A stretch of DNA of 64,000 nt from contig CANMVA010000001.1 of assembly GCA_947501355.1 (NCBI GenBank), positions 2,554,909-2,618,908 of the forward strand, given 5' to 3'. A program made the translations under genes and the position numbers. The stretch comes from an uncultured Paracoccaceae bacterium. Its GTDB lineage: Bacteria; Pseudomonadota; Alphaproteobacteria; Rhodobacterales; Rhodobacteraceae. Positions 1-8,465 of this stretch are shown here, piece after piece (the stretch's first letter is position 1; every line of letters begins with the position of its first letter). The notes below the pieces were generated by a model. It had not been told where the DNA came from and did not search any database. It worked only from the letters and a program-made list of their open reading frames with translations.

Positions 1-472
1 CATAAAGCGCGAGTGTAAGCGGCCAGAAAATCGTCGATGCGACACCGCCAAAAAGGGTGATGATTGTGATCGACCGTTGCGGCGTGACCGACAGATCAAG
101 GCGTGCAACTGAGGCGAAAGCCACAGAATAAAGAACAAACATCGCAGCCGCCTCAAGGATCAGCACCGCGGCGAAAAGGCTGCTCCGTCCCTCAACGAAG
201 CCGATGGCCATGGTCGCAAGACCAGCTGCCAGCGCGCCGCCGGTCATGACATAGCGCCCGCCATAGCGGTCGGTCAGCATTCCGGCGACTGGCGAAAGAA
301 ACTCGCCGAAGAACAGAGCCAGCGACAGCACACCGAAAATGCCCGCAAGGGTCAGCCCTAACGGGTCCGCCATCTCAGGCAGTAGAATAGCGTAGGCGTA
401 GTAGAGCACGCCGTAGCCCATGATCTGCGAAACGCCCAGCCCGATCGACGGCAGATGGTCGTGTGTGATCAT
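1..472 (-). CDS. MFS transporter, C-terminally truncated by the window edge
   Basis: The first 157 residues of a major facilitator superfamily protein are visible; the rest lies before base 1. The translation begins MITHDHLPSIGLG and shows several hydrophobic segments with the loop MLTDRYGGRYV after the second, which matches the conserved MFS loop between helices 2 and 3. Its ATG at 472-470 overlaps the phnM stop (ATGA), so it is probably translated from the phosphonate operon message. By position it may export or import a phosphonate-related compound, but the substrate cannot be read from the sequence. Confidence 0.8.
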   Translation of the reverse strand, partial: MITHDHLPSIGLGVSQIMGYGVLYYAYAILLPEMADPLGLTLAGIFGVLSLALFFGEFLSPVAGMLTDRYGGRYVMTGGALAAGLATMAIGFVEGRSSLFAAVLILEAAAMFVLYSVAFASVARLDLSVTPQRSITIITLFGGVASTIFWPLTLALY

Positions 473-1680
473 GCCCCGGGTTGCGCGCGATACGCCGCGC
501 GACCTGCAACCCACGTGCCCTGAATGGTTGGCGTATGACCTTTGGGCCAGTCCACCAACACCAGGTCCGCGCGTTTGCCCTCGGCAATCTCGCCTCGGTC
601 CGTCAGGCCCATGGCCCGGGCAGGACCGGTTGAGACCAGCGACCACAATGACAGCCGGTCCGCGCGTTTCTCCCGATCCAGCCGGTCTACGGCCGCAAGC
701 ATGGCCGGGTAGTAATAGTCCGACGCCAGCATGTCGCAAAACCCGGCTTCAACCATGTCAGCCGCGCCAAGCGAGCCGATATGACTGCCGCCGCGCACCG
801 CATTAGGTGAGCCAAAGATGATCATGTCCCCACCCGCGCGCGCCGCTTTGACTGGACCCATGGTCATCGGAAACTCAGACGTCGTCGCCCCAAGGTCGTG
901 ATAAAAGCTGCGCGTCTCCGCCTGCGTGTCATCATGGCTGAGCATCGGGATGCCCCTGTCGCGGGCCTTCGCGGCAACGGTCTGCGTCGTTGAAACCACG
1001 TCCGGGCGCCGCTCCCAAACCCGCTTCACGAGCCGCTTGTGATCTTCATAATCCAGTCCCGAGCGTTCCTTGTGTTTGCTGTAACGCTTGGCAAAAAGCG
1101 CCTCGTCGCCCACATCCATCACCGGGAAATCGGGGGAGTGTTCAAACAGGCGCTGTTGAATAGGCACCTCTTCGGCGCGCATCGCCATGGACAGGTGGTC
1201 ATTGAACGCAAGCGATGGCTTCAAGGGCGCCTCCATCGCCCAGTCGAGCGTATCGAGCGCCTCGAACGCAAATGTCTCCCATCGCAATTGGACCCTGTTC
1301 TCAACCGTCAGACGCGGCGCAAGATCGCGGAGCGCCTCCATCAAGGCCCGCCCGCGTTCGACACTGCGCAGCCCGGGCTCAAAACTGAGCGTCACCGAAT
1401 GGTATGCGGTCGCGATCCCGTTGGCTGCAAGTTGGCGGTCCGTCTCAAGCACAGCGGTTTCCATCGGAAAAAACACGCCGGGGCGCGGCATCATTTGCCG
1501 CTCAAACGCGTCGCCGTGCACGTCGATCAACGCGGGTGCAACGATCTTGCCGCGTGCGTCGATTTCCACGCCCTGAACTGGGCCACCGATCTCAACGATA
1601 CGGTCGCCGTCCATTGTCACGGTGGTGTTGGCAATCTCACCGGGCAGGTAGACGTCTGCCCCTACTAAAGTCTGGATCAC
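469..1680 (-). CDS. phnM: PhnM, alpha-D-ribose 1-methylphosphonate 5-triphosphate diphosphatase
   Basis: A 403-residue amidohydrolase-superfamily protein. In the C-P lyase pathway PhnM removes pyrophosphate from the ribose methylphosphonate triphosphate before C-P cleavage. Visible family motifs are HGD at 55-57 followed by MPRPG (64-68), SHDD at 248-251, NAVRGGSH at 293-300 and SDYYYP at 320-325, all in the expected order. E. coli PhnM has HTD where this protein has HGD. The start overlaps the upstream methyltransferase stop (ATGA), and the stop overlaps the MFS start in the same way. The C-P lyase core genes phnGHIJ are not in this window and may lie beyond base 1. Confidence 0.92.
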   Translation of the reverse strand: MIQTLVGADVYLPGEIANTTVTMDGDRIVEIGGPVQGVEIDARGKIVAPALIDVHGDAFERQMMPRPGVFFPMETAVLETDRQLAANGIATAYHSVTLSFEPGLRSVERGRALMEALRDLAPRLTVENRVQLRWETFAFEALDTLDWAMEAPLKPSLAFNDHLSMAMRAEEVPIQQRLFEHSPDFPVMDVGDEALFAKRYSKHKERSGLDYEDHKRLVKRVWERRPDVVSTTQTVAAKARDRGIPMLSHDDTQAETRSFYHDLGATTSEFPMTMGPVKAARAGGDMIIFGSPNAVRGGSHIGSLGAADMVEAGFCDMLASDYYYPAMLAAVDRLDREKRADRLSLWSLVSTGPARAMGLTDRGEIAEGKRADLVLVDWPKGHTPTIQGTWVAGRAAYRAQPGA

Positions 1681-2342
1681 GCTTGCCGCTCCAGAATGAG
1701 ATGCCAGTGCAAAGAGCCGGGCCTTTCATGCTCACGGTCTTCCATCCAAAGGACCTCGAACCCCTGAAACAGGGCAAGCATCTCGACCGCGCCGCAATAA
1801 TAGTGCGGGTGGCGCTTGTCAGAATAGTCCTCATCAAAGACCCACGTATTGCGGCTGATTTCTTTCGGACCGTTCAGCTTTTCGCGGTCGATCCACAGGC
1901 GGCGCTTCGACAACATGGTCAAGAGAAAGGTCCCGCCTGGCTTAAGAACGCGGCGGACCTCGGTGATGGTATTCAACAGGACGGTTTCATCGCCGTGATA
2001 GATCACGTTCCAACTCAGCACATGGTCAAAGGCGCTATCCTCGAACGGCAGGTCATTCATACGACCCAATTGGGTCTTCACACCAGTGCCCACCTTGTCG
2101 ATCTCGGCCAAGCCTTCAGCTGCCGCATCAAGCGCGGTCAGTTGAAAACCAGCGGCCTGCAAAGAGAGAGCATGCCGCCCAACACCCGCCCCAAGATCAA
2201 GGATCGCCGCACCTTGCGCCAAACCCTCGGCCCAACGCTTCACATCCGGTTCAGGCGTGAGCCATTTCGATCCATCTTCAATGCCATCCCAGATCTTGCT
2301 CCAATGCTGGTCGGCTGTGTCGGTCTTGGTCAAAACAGTCAC
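1677..2342 (-). CDS. Class I SAM-dependent methyltransferase in the phn operon
   Basis: A 221-residue single-domain methyltransferase. The SAM-binding motif I is ILDLGAGVGRHA at about residues 47-58; motif II is near LTALDAA, and the post-motif LKPGGTFLLTM is present. It sits between phnE and phnM with ATGA overlaps on both sides, so it is co-translated with them. Genes of this type recur in roseobacter phosphonate clusters but are not part of the E. coli pathway. The acceptor is unknown: methylation of a phosphonate or of a sugar phosphonate intermediate is only an inference from context. Confidence 0.85.
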   Translation of the reverse strand: MTVLTKTDTADQHWSKIWDGIEDGSKWLTPEPDVKRWAEGLAQGAAILDLGAGVGRHALSLQAAGFQLTALDAAAEGLAEIDKVGTGVKTQLGRMNDLPFEDSAFDHVLSWNVIYHGDETVLLNTITEVRRVLKPGGTFLLTMLSKRRLWIDREKLNGPKEISRNTWVFDEDYSDKRHPHYYCGAVEMLALFQGFEVLWMEDREHERPGSLHWHLILERQA

Positions 2343-3157
2343 CGTTGTTCTCCGATAATCTTCGTTCGGGCCCAGCCCGAAAGGTATTCAATTGAGATGA
2401 CCACAACAGCGATCATCAGGATGACGGTCATGGCAGTGGGGTAATCGAACAGGTCAAACCCGACCTTCAGTTCGATCCCGATGCCCCCAGCCCCGACCAA
2501 GCCCAGAATAGTCGACGACCGGACCGCTTTTTCCGTCGCAAAGAGCGAGGTTGAGATGAACGCAGGCATCGCCGCCGGGATCGTGGCGCAGGCGACCACA
2601 TCTATCTTACGCGCGCCAGTCGCGGTCAGGCTTTCCGAAGGGCCCTTGTCGGCGGCCTCCATGTCATCGGCAAAGAACCGGCCGCAGAACCCAATTGTAT
2701 CGACCGCAATGGCAAGCATCCCCGCAAACGGCCCAAGGCCCACGGCGACCACAAAGACCAACGCCCATGCGATGTCAGGGACCGCCCGAATGAACCCAAG
2801 CCCCGTCCGCACGATCTGATTGATCCAGGTCGGCGCGATCAGCCCCCGCGCTGCTAAAAGAGCGACCGGCACGGACAGGATGATCCCGATCACTGCGCCA
2901 GCCAGTGCAATCTGCAAGGTCTCAAGCATCTTCCAACCCAGCCGCGCGAGCACCTGTGGTTCTAGATTGGGCGGGAAGGCTCGGTCTATGAAATCGGCAA
3001 AACGCGGTGGTGAAGACATCACCTTCTCGATGGAGAAGCCTGCCCCCGCAAACGACCAAAGGATGATCAAGATCGCGGCAGCATAGCCCAGAAATGCCAG
3101 GGCTGACGGGCGCTCATAGCGAGATGGAAGCCCCATGGGATGAGACGCGTCAGTCAT
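2339..3157 (-). CDS. phnE: PhnE, phosphonate ABC transporter permease
   Basis: A 272-residue inner-membrane permease of the BPD_transp_1 family with about six hydrophobic segments. The EAA-type loop that contacts the ATPase is visible around SESLTATGARKIDVVACATIPAA, and the C-terminal signature STILGLVGAGGIG is typical of PhnE. Only one permease gene is present, so the transporter is probably a PhnE homodimer with PhnC and PhnD. The start overlaps phnC by 8 bases, and the stop overlaps the methyltransferase start (ATGA). Confidence 0.93.
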   Translation of the reverse strand: MTDASHPMGLPSRYERPSALAFLGYAAAILIILWSFAGAGFSIEKVMSSPPRFADFIDRAFPPNLEPQVLARLGWKMLETLQIALAGAVIGIILSVPVALLAARGLIAPTWINQIVRTGLGFIRAVPDIAWALVFVVAVGLGPFAGMLAIAVDTIGFCGRFFADDMEAADKGPSESLTATGARKIDVVACATIPAAMPAFISTSLFATEKAVRSSTILGLVGAGGIGIELKVGFDLFDYPTAMTVILMIAVVVISIEYLSGWARTKIIGEQR

Positions 3158-3968
3158 AGAGGCCCCGCAGTTTTTCTGCGCTCAGGCTTTCGGCACGTGC
3201 ATCCAGCGGCATGCCCCCATCTGCAAGACCCAAGACACGATCCCCGTATTGCAGGGCGTGGTTGATGTTGTGCGAGATGAAGATCACCGTCACCCCCTCT
3301 TGTCGTGCGAGTTTGAAGAACAGATCCATGACATCCTCGCCCGCTGCAGGGTCAAGCGAGGCGGTGGGTTCATCCGCAATCAAAATCTTTGGGTCGCCCA
3401 CCAACGCCCGGGCGATGGCAACCCGTTGAGATTGCCCGCCTGACAGACGATCCGCCCGGCGCGAGGCGAGATGCGCCAATCCCACTTTTTCCAACGCCGT
3501 CATCGCCGCGTCGCGCGAGGGCGCTGGCGCAAGGCTCTGGCTCCAGTGACGTACACCGGGCTTTTGCCCAAGCAGCCCCTGGACCACATTCGACAGCACT
3601 GACAAGCGCGGCACCAGATTGTGTTTCTGGCTGACCAAACCCATCTTCGCCCGCATGCTGCGCAGTTGCGCACCCGAGGCATTGCGCACATCCGTGCCCA
3701 AGACGTCTATCACGCCTGCATCGGCAGGGATCAGCCCCATCAGGCACCGCAGCAATGTCGACTTCCCTGTCCCATTGGCACCAACAATTGCCACTGCCTC
3801 GCCGCGGGACAGGCCGAAGGAAACATCCTTGAAGATCGGTGTTCCGGAAAAGCTCTTCGCCAGGTCGGTGACACGCAGATCAACAGGCAAAACCGGGGCA
3901 GACGTTCCTGCCCCGGTCTTATCCGGCCGCGCAGGCGCGACCAGGGTTTCCACACCCAAATCAGTCAC
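3150..3968 (-). CDS. phnC: PhnC, phosphonate ABC transporter ATP-binding protein
   Basis: The ATPase of the phosphonate importer. From the chosen GTG the protein has 272 residues: Walker A GANGTGKST at 63-71, the Q-loop near VSQKHN, signature LSGGQ at 175-179, Walker B ILIADEP at 195-201 and the H-loop near ISHNINH. The reading frame stays open upstream to 4175, but that part is antisense to nothing and simply overlaps phnD, so a late start is right. Candidates are GTG 3968, TTG 3959 and GTG 3953; none has a strong ribosome site, and translation is probably coupled to the end of phnD (stop at 3961). Confidence 0.92.
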   Translation of the reverse strand: MTDLGVETLVAPARPDKTGAGTSAPVLPVDLRVTDLAKSFSGTPIFKDVSFGLSRGEAVAIVGANGTGKSTLLRCLMGLIPADAGVIDVLGTDVRNASGAQLRSMRAKMGLVSQKHNLVPRLSVLSNVVQGLLGQKPGVRHWSQSLAPAPSRDAAMTALEKVGLAHLASRRADRLSGGQSQRVAIARALVGDPKILIADEPTASLDPAAGEDVMDLFFKLARQEGVTVIFISHNINHALQYGDRVLGLADGGMPLDARAESLSAEKLRGLYD

Positions 3969-4830
3969 CGATGAAGTTATCAAACTGCGGGTAGCCAGCA
4001 TTCGAGTACATCGCACGAACGTAGTCGTAGGCACTGTCTTCGATCTCAACGAGGTCCATGCCGACATATTTGTCGTTTTCCTCATGGGCCGTGATGCCAG
4101 CGATGATGCTGTCCTTATTGGCGAGAATGGCTTGCTGAACAGCCGTTGCCGCCTCTTCCGGGACGTGTGCGCCAACCATGATCATGTCGTTGGGAAGATC
4201 TCCCGAGCGCGCGATCATCTTGAAAAAGCCGTATGGCAAGTCGGTTTCCTTGTTGCGCACGTTGATCCAGCTGCCTGCGTTGGACCCAAGCGCATCCACG
4301 TCACCGTTCTTGAGCGCTTCATGCGCGATGTTCCGGCTAGTATGTGTCTTCTCGACGTCGTTGACCGGATCGAGACCGTAATCGGCCAGAACCTGCATGG
4401 GGCACAGCATGTTCGACGTGGAGCCAATGTCACCAAACGCGACGCGCTTGCCCTTGAGGCCCATGACAGTATTGATCCCACTGTCCGCGCGCACGACGAT
4501 GGCACAATGATAATCTGGACGCCCAAGACCGATGATGGGCGTCGCGTTGGTCAGCTTGTTGATGACCACATACTCGGCAGGACCAGAGACAACAAAGTCA
4601 ACCGTTTCACCGCGCAGCGCTTCGGCTGCTGCTGTGCGCGAATTCACGGCATAGAACTCGAAGGTGTCTCCCGTCGCTGCTTCAAGAGCATCCTTAAAGG
4701 GCCCCCACTCAAGCTGCAGGCGCTCCATGCCTTCAACATCGGTGACGGCCAGTTTCCAGGTTTCAGCTTGAGCCGAAACAGCAGCCGACAGTGCCAAGAC
4801 AGCGCCGGCCAGAACAGAACGAAGTTTCAT
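3961..4830 (-). CDS. phnD: PhnD, phosphonate/phosphite periplasmic binding protein
   Basis: A 289-residue secreted binding protein, first gene of the phn operon. The signal peptide is about residues 1-22, ending SAQA. Family features include the motif FVVSGPAEYVV, the ligand-loop segment GDIGSTSNM and the downstream DALGSNAGSW. The start ATG at 4830 has a GGGGGAA ribosome site 5-6 bases upstream, which decides it over the in-frame ATG at 4905. It delivers phosphonates or related organophosphorus compounds to PhnE/PhnC; the exact ligand is not predictable. Confidence 0.93.
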   Translation of the reverse strand: MKLRSVLAGAVLALSAAVSAQAETWKLAVTDVEGMERLQLEWGPFKDALEAATGDTFEFYAVNSRTAAAEALRGETVDFVVSGPAEYVVINKLTNATPIIGLGRPDYHCAIVVRADSGINTVMGLKGKRVAFGDIGSTSNMLCPMQVLADYGLDPVNDVEKTHTSRNIAHEALKNGDVDALGSNAGSWINVRNKETDLPYGFFKMIARSGDLPNDMIMVGAHVPEEAATAVQQAILANKDSIIAGITAHEENDKYVGMDLVEIEDSAYDYVRAMYSNAGYPQFDNFIGD

Positions 4831-5149
4831 GGTGATTCCCCCATTGTGAAATTCATCCGAATGATTTCGTGGGAATGAAACGCTTCCGTGACGCGCAAAT
4901 GACATTTTCGCTTCAGCGGCATTCGACAGACGCGCTGAACATGCTCAATGTTCGTCACTGTCGCTCAAGCCCCTGCGGATACATCTGTCAGAGCCAAGCT
5001 GACCGCATGGGTTTTAGGCAATCACTGCAGCTCATCTTGGACCCGCAGGGAAGGTCCGTTTTCCGCGCTATGCGACGACTTTCGTCAATCGTTGACCGAT
5101 CATCCGATCACCGTTTCTCGACTATTTTATGGGTTTGCTGACAGCCGAC
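4831..5149. other. Non-coding stretch upstream of phnD
   Basis: This stretch holds no convincing gene. It must contain the phn operon promoter on the minus strand. I looked for a Pho box (two CTGTCAT half-sites 11 bases apart): single look-alikes such as CTGTCAG near 4986 occur, but no correctly spaced pair. The left end of the decayed element described at 5150-6070 may extend into this region. Confidence 0.5.
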
Positions 5150-5780
5150 TTACCCAGCGACAGTCTTGCGGAGCAACGGTTCCATCAAGCTATCGTATGC
5201 CGCATCTTTCTCAACACCCAGGAGCTCTGGCAAAGAGGCGCCACTATCTTGGTGGTCTGACCTCTCACCAAGCTCAAACCCGCGGTCGTCTGATATGCTT
5301 GCGTAAAAGGTATCGGTTGTTGGCTCTTCGTCGTGACCCATGTTTAGCGACCAGGCTTTGCGCTGTGCGTTCGTCAGAGACAGAATGTCCCTGAGCCCGC
5401 CGATCATTCGGCGCGCGTGGCTGTGGTGCGTGACCAAGACCCTCAGACAGAACTTCGATATCTGAAAAAAGGGGCATCTTGGCCAGCGAACCCGTTGCTT
5501 TGCAGGTCTTCGACCCAGTTAATCAGCGTCTGCGCGAAAAGAACTGGGATCGGAAACCACTGGATGGTCAATCTTTTTCCGTTCTTGAACGGGATACCGT
5601 CGGACACCCAATAACGCGACTTTCTTCGATCCGAACGTGTTTGATCTGCAGAGAGATCAGCATGTCCGCCCGAACGGCGCCGAGGAAATCGATGGCGAAG
5701 ATTGCGTGCGCCTCTGCCTAAGCGTTCTTGCCGGTATCGCACGCGAGAGATCATCCCTCTTCAACTGATCGAAGGGTTGA
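5150..5780 (-). pseudogene. Tyrosine recombinase (integrase) remnant, frameshifted
   Basis: Pieces in different minus-strand frames resemble consecutive parts of a phage-type tyrosine recombinase. Around 5760-5720 and 5640-5460 the text SHLAAIRDLEVVLN and then FPIPVLFAQTLINWVEDL resembles the core-binding domain and start of the catalytic domain. After a frame change near 5440-5460, residues of an open fragment (5150-5437) include HARR (HxxR box), KAWSLNMGHD and TFYASIS, which fit the catalytic region with the second His and the nucleophilic Tyr. Stops and frame changes break it into fragments, so it cannot make a full enzyme. Recognition is by eye on short motifs. Confidence 0.6.
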
Positions 5781-5849
5781 CTATTCAAAACCACCTCAAG
5801 ATCGCGGATTGCCGCCAAATGGCTGTTTATCGTTCTGACATCCTATGTC

Positions 5850-6070
5850 TTAGCATAGTCCTGCCACGCGTAGAGCAGACTGTCGTTTTGGCCGTGACGA
5901 ATTTCCGCCTCAGTCCCAATATCACCGAGAGGTGACCCACTCTCTTCACGTGACGATATCGGCGCCGCGCCCCAGACGGATCGGCAACCAGATATAGCCG
6001 GTTGCCGTCCCCGTGACGCCCAGCGCCCAAGTTCTCGACCAGCTGCTTTGTCAGCTGCCCAGACAAGACG
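5850..6070 (-). pseudogene. Remnant of a P4-type integrase N-terminal arm-binding domain
   Basis: Starting 30-40 bases beyond the 3' end of tRNA-Ser, the minus strand encodes LTKQLVENLG, GRHGDGNRLYLVADPSGARR and later VILGLRRKF. This follows the consensus of the arm-type DNA-binding domain (DUF4102) of P4-like integrases, with GxHxDGxxLYL and PSGA in the right order. The frame ends at about 5827 without a catalytic domain. An integrase starting next to the tRNA whose 3' end it used as attachment site is the classic genomic-island arrangement, so this is most likely the fossil of such an insertion. It may or may not come from the same gene as the fragment at 5150-5780. Confidence 0.6.
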
Positions 6071-6099
6071 ATCCAATTCTGTCCGTGAAAAAGATATGA

Positions 6100-6189
6100 T
6101 GGCGGAGGCTCAGGGATTCGAACCCTGGGGACGCTTTCACGCCCGCCGGTTTTCAAGACCGGTGCATTCGACCACTCTGCCAAACCTCC
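6100..6189 (-). tRNA. tRNA-Ser(TGA)
   Basis: A 90-base class II tRNA on the minus strand. The acceptor arms GGAGGTT (from 6189) and AGCCTCC pair with one wobble, followed by discriminator G and an encoded CCA. The anticodon stem CCGGT/ACCGG closes the loop CTTGAAA, giving anticodon TGA; the long variable arm typical of serine tRNAs and the GGTTCGAATCC T-arm are present. Its 3' end is a likely attachment site, given the integrase remnants beside it. Confidence 0.95.
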
Positions 6190-6410
6190 GCGGTCGCACA
6201 GCCCTACCGTCACCATCGCGATTCTGAAAGATCGTTTTATGCCGGGCAGATCGGGTGCGCAGTTCACGGGGATTTTTGCCACCGGGTGGCCGACAGACTT
6301 CCCAAAACGCAACACCACCGCTAAGGTGTCGCCAAAGCGTGGGAGGAAACCCGCGCATCATCAGGCAGGGCGCTTGCCCAATCACGTCAGAGCAGTCATG
6401 GGGCACCGGT

Positions 6411-7289
6411 ATGACGACAGGAACTCTCAAACGGACGATGCTTGCGGGAGCGGCGCTGGTTCTTGTGGCCGCTTGTGAGGACGGACAGGGCTTCACAAAC
6501 CCCTTCCAGCAAAGCGCAAACGCCAGCGAGAGCAGCGCGCCTGCCGCAGGCAGCACAGGCCGTATGGTCGAACGCGATGTGGAAGCGCCCGACGTCTTTT
6601 CGGTGTCCGAAGCCGGTCTCTGGGACGGTCGCCCGTCGCTGGGCGGTGTCTGGGTCGCCCACCCTGATGTCAAGGATCCCGAGCGGGTGATCATCCGCAA
6701 CGAGGCCACCGATCAGTTCGTCATCGGCGCGCTGTTCCGCAAGGAACGCGAGACACCCGGCCCGCGCGTTCAGGTGTCCTCGGATGCCGCCGCCGAGATC
6801 GGCTTGCTTGCAGGTCAGCCCCAGCGCGTCAGCGTCGTCGCCCTGCGCCGCGAAACGGTTGAGGAAGCGCTCGATCCGGTCGAGGCCCCCACCGAAGAGG
6901 GTCTGAACGCCCCCGCTCAGATCGAAGCCTCCGAGCTTGATCCAATTGCCGGTGCCGCCGCCGCGATTGACACCGCCGAAGGCACTGAAACACAAACGGC
7001 AGCAGTCGCTCCTGCGCCAGCGCCGACACCTGCCCCGCGTCCAACATCAAGTTCGCTCGCCAAGCCCTTCATTCAGATCGGTATTTTCTCGGTTGAGCAA
7101 AACGCAAAGAACACCGCCGCCTCCATGCGCACGGCCGGGATCGTGCCGATGATCAAACAATCCACCTCGTCGGGCAAGACGTTCTGGCGGGTCATCGTAG
7201 GTCCTGCCAGCAACAACGCTGAGCGGGCGACATTGTTGAATAAGGTAAAGGAAAAAGGCTTCACCGACGCCTATTTCGTCACCAATTGA
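6411..7289 (+). CDS. SPOR-domain lipoprotein
   Basis: A 292-residue predicted outer-membrane lipoprotein. The signal peptide ends in the lipobox LVAAC with Cys22. The middle is a low-complexity Ala/Pro/Glu-rich linker, and the last 75 residues or so (from KPFIQIGIFSV to DAYFVTN) form a SPOR domain, which binds denuded glycan strands of peptidoglycan, often at the division site. It lies 12 bases before a D,D-carboxypeptidase gene, and the two probably work in wall remodelling. The start ATG at 6411 is chosen because it gives a proper signal peptide; in-frame upstream codons (from 6255) do not. Confidence 0.85.
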   Translation: MTTGTLKRTMLAGAALVLVAACEDGQGFTNPFQQSANASESSAPAAGSTGRMVERDVEAPDVFSVSEAGLWDGRPSLGGVWVAHPDVKDPERVIIRNEATDQFVIGALFRKERETPGPRVQVSSDAAAEIGLLAGQPQRVSVVALRRETVEEALDPVEAPTEEGLNAPAQIEASELDPIAGAAAAIDTAEGTETQTAAVAPAPAPTPAPRPTSSSLAKPFIQIGIFSVEQNAKNTAASMRTAGIVPMIKQSTSSGKTFWRVIVGPASNNAERATLLNKVKEKGFTDAYFVTN

Positions 7290-7301
7290 CGGGAATCTGA
7301 C

Positions 7302-8462
7302 ATGAAAACGCTGCTCCTCACTGTCACTGCTCTGCTCATTTCGACCCTTCAGGTCGCCGCCTTCGACACCCGTGCCACGGCGGCGTTCGTGCTGGATCAA
7401 ACGACCGGCACCGTTTTGCTGAACAAGAACGCCAAAGAGCCGCTGCCGCCTGCCTCCATGTCCAAGCTGATGACGCTCTACATGACGTTTGAAGCCGTCG
7501 CCGATGGCCGCCTTACTCTGGATGAAACCCTGCCCGTCTCGCAACGCGCGATGGATCTGGGCGGCTCCACGATGTTCCTTAACACCCGCGACCGCGTCAC
7601 GGTCGAGGATCTGATCCGCGGCATCATCGTGCTGTCGGGCAATGATGCGTGTATCGTGTTGGCCGAAGCGCTCAGCCCCGACGGGACAGAGGCCGGGTTT
7701 GCACGCATGATGACGGCGCGGGCCGAGGAGATGGGGATGATGAACTCCACCTTCACCAACTCCACCGGCTGGCCCCAGGCCGGGCATCGCATGTCCATGG
7801 AAGACCTCGCGATCCTCGCTGACCGTCTGATCACAGATTACCCAACCTACTACCCGCTCTTTGCCGAACGTGAGTTTCTCTTCGATGGCCGCGCCCCGCA
7901 AAACAAACGCAACCGCAACCCGCTGCTGGGCCTTGGCATCGGTGCGGATGGTCTGAAAACAGGCCACACACAGGAAGCAGGCTACGGGCTTGTCGGCTCT
8001 GCCAAGCAAGGCGACCGCCGCGTGATCTTCGTGATCACCGGACTTGATACCGTGGCCGCCCGCGCCGAGGAGGCCGAGAAGATCACGACCTGGGCCTTCC
8101 GCCAATTCGTCGAAAAAGAGGTCGCGACCAGCGGTACGCTCATCACTCAGGCCGACGTCTGGATGGGCAATCAGACCACCGTTGGCCTGACCGTTCAGGA
8201 CGATCTGTCCCTGCTTGTGCCGGTCGTGGGCGCAAATACGGTGAATGCTTTTGCCGAATTCAATGGGCCCATCGAGGCCCCGATTGAAGCCGGTCAGCAG
8301 CTTGGTGAGCTGGTGGTTGAGGTCGAAGGCCTACCTGAAGTGCGCCATCCTCTTGTGGCCGACCGCGCCATCGCCCGTGGCGGTGTCATGCCCCGCCTGC
8401 GCGCCGCTGTGACGGTCCTCTTGCGCGATTATGCGGGCATCTCGACCGAAGGCACGATGTAG
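7302..8462 (+). CDS. dacC: D-alanyl-D-alanine carboxypeptidase (PBP5/6 family)
   Basis: A 386-residue peptidase S11 enzyme that trims the terminal D-Ala from peptidoglycan stem peptides in the periplasm. Signal peptide 1-20 ending QVAA. The three active-site motifs are SMSK at 52-55, SGN at 112-114 and KTG at 219-221. A C-terminal PBP5-like beta domain follows (about 280-365), and the tail could serve as an amphipathic membrane anchor. It is translated after the SPOR lipoprotein and four bases before tmk, as is usual in Rhodobacterales. The symbol dacC is a conventional family name; the exact paralogue is not certain. Confidence 0.92.
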   Translation: MKTLLLTVTALLISTLQVAAFDTRATAAFVLDQTTGTVLLNKNAKEPLPPASMSKLMTLYMTFEAVADGRLTLDETLPVSQRAMDLGGSTMFLNTRDRVTVEDLIRGIIVLSGNDACIVLAEALSPDGTEAGFARMMTARAEEMGMMNSTFTNSTGWPQAGHRMSMEDLAILADRLITDYPTYYPLFAEREFLFDGRAPQNKRNRNPLLGLGIGADGLKTGHTQEAGYGLVGSAKQGDRRVIFVITGLDTVAARAEEAEKITTWAFRQFVEKEVATSGTLITQADVWMGNQTTVGLTVQDDLSLLVPVVGANTVNAFAEFNGPIEAPIEAGQQLGELVVEVEGLPEVRHPLVADRAIARGGVMPRLRAAVTVLLRDYAGISTEGTM

Positions 8463-8465
8463 TCT

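Noticed and set aside
4840..5020. Possible Pho box upstream of phnD
   Set aside because: Single CTGTCA-like elements occur, but no pair has the required 11-base spacing on either strand.
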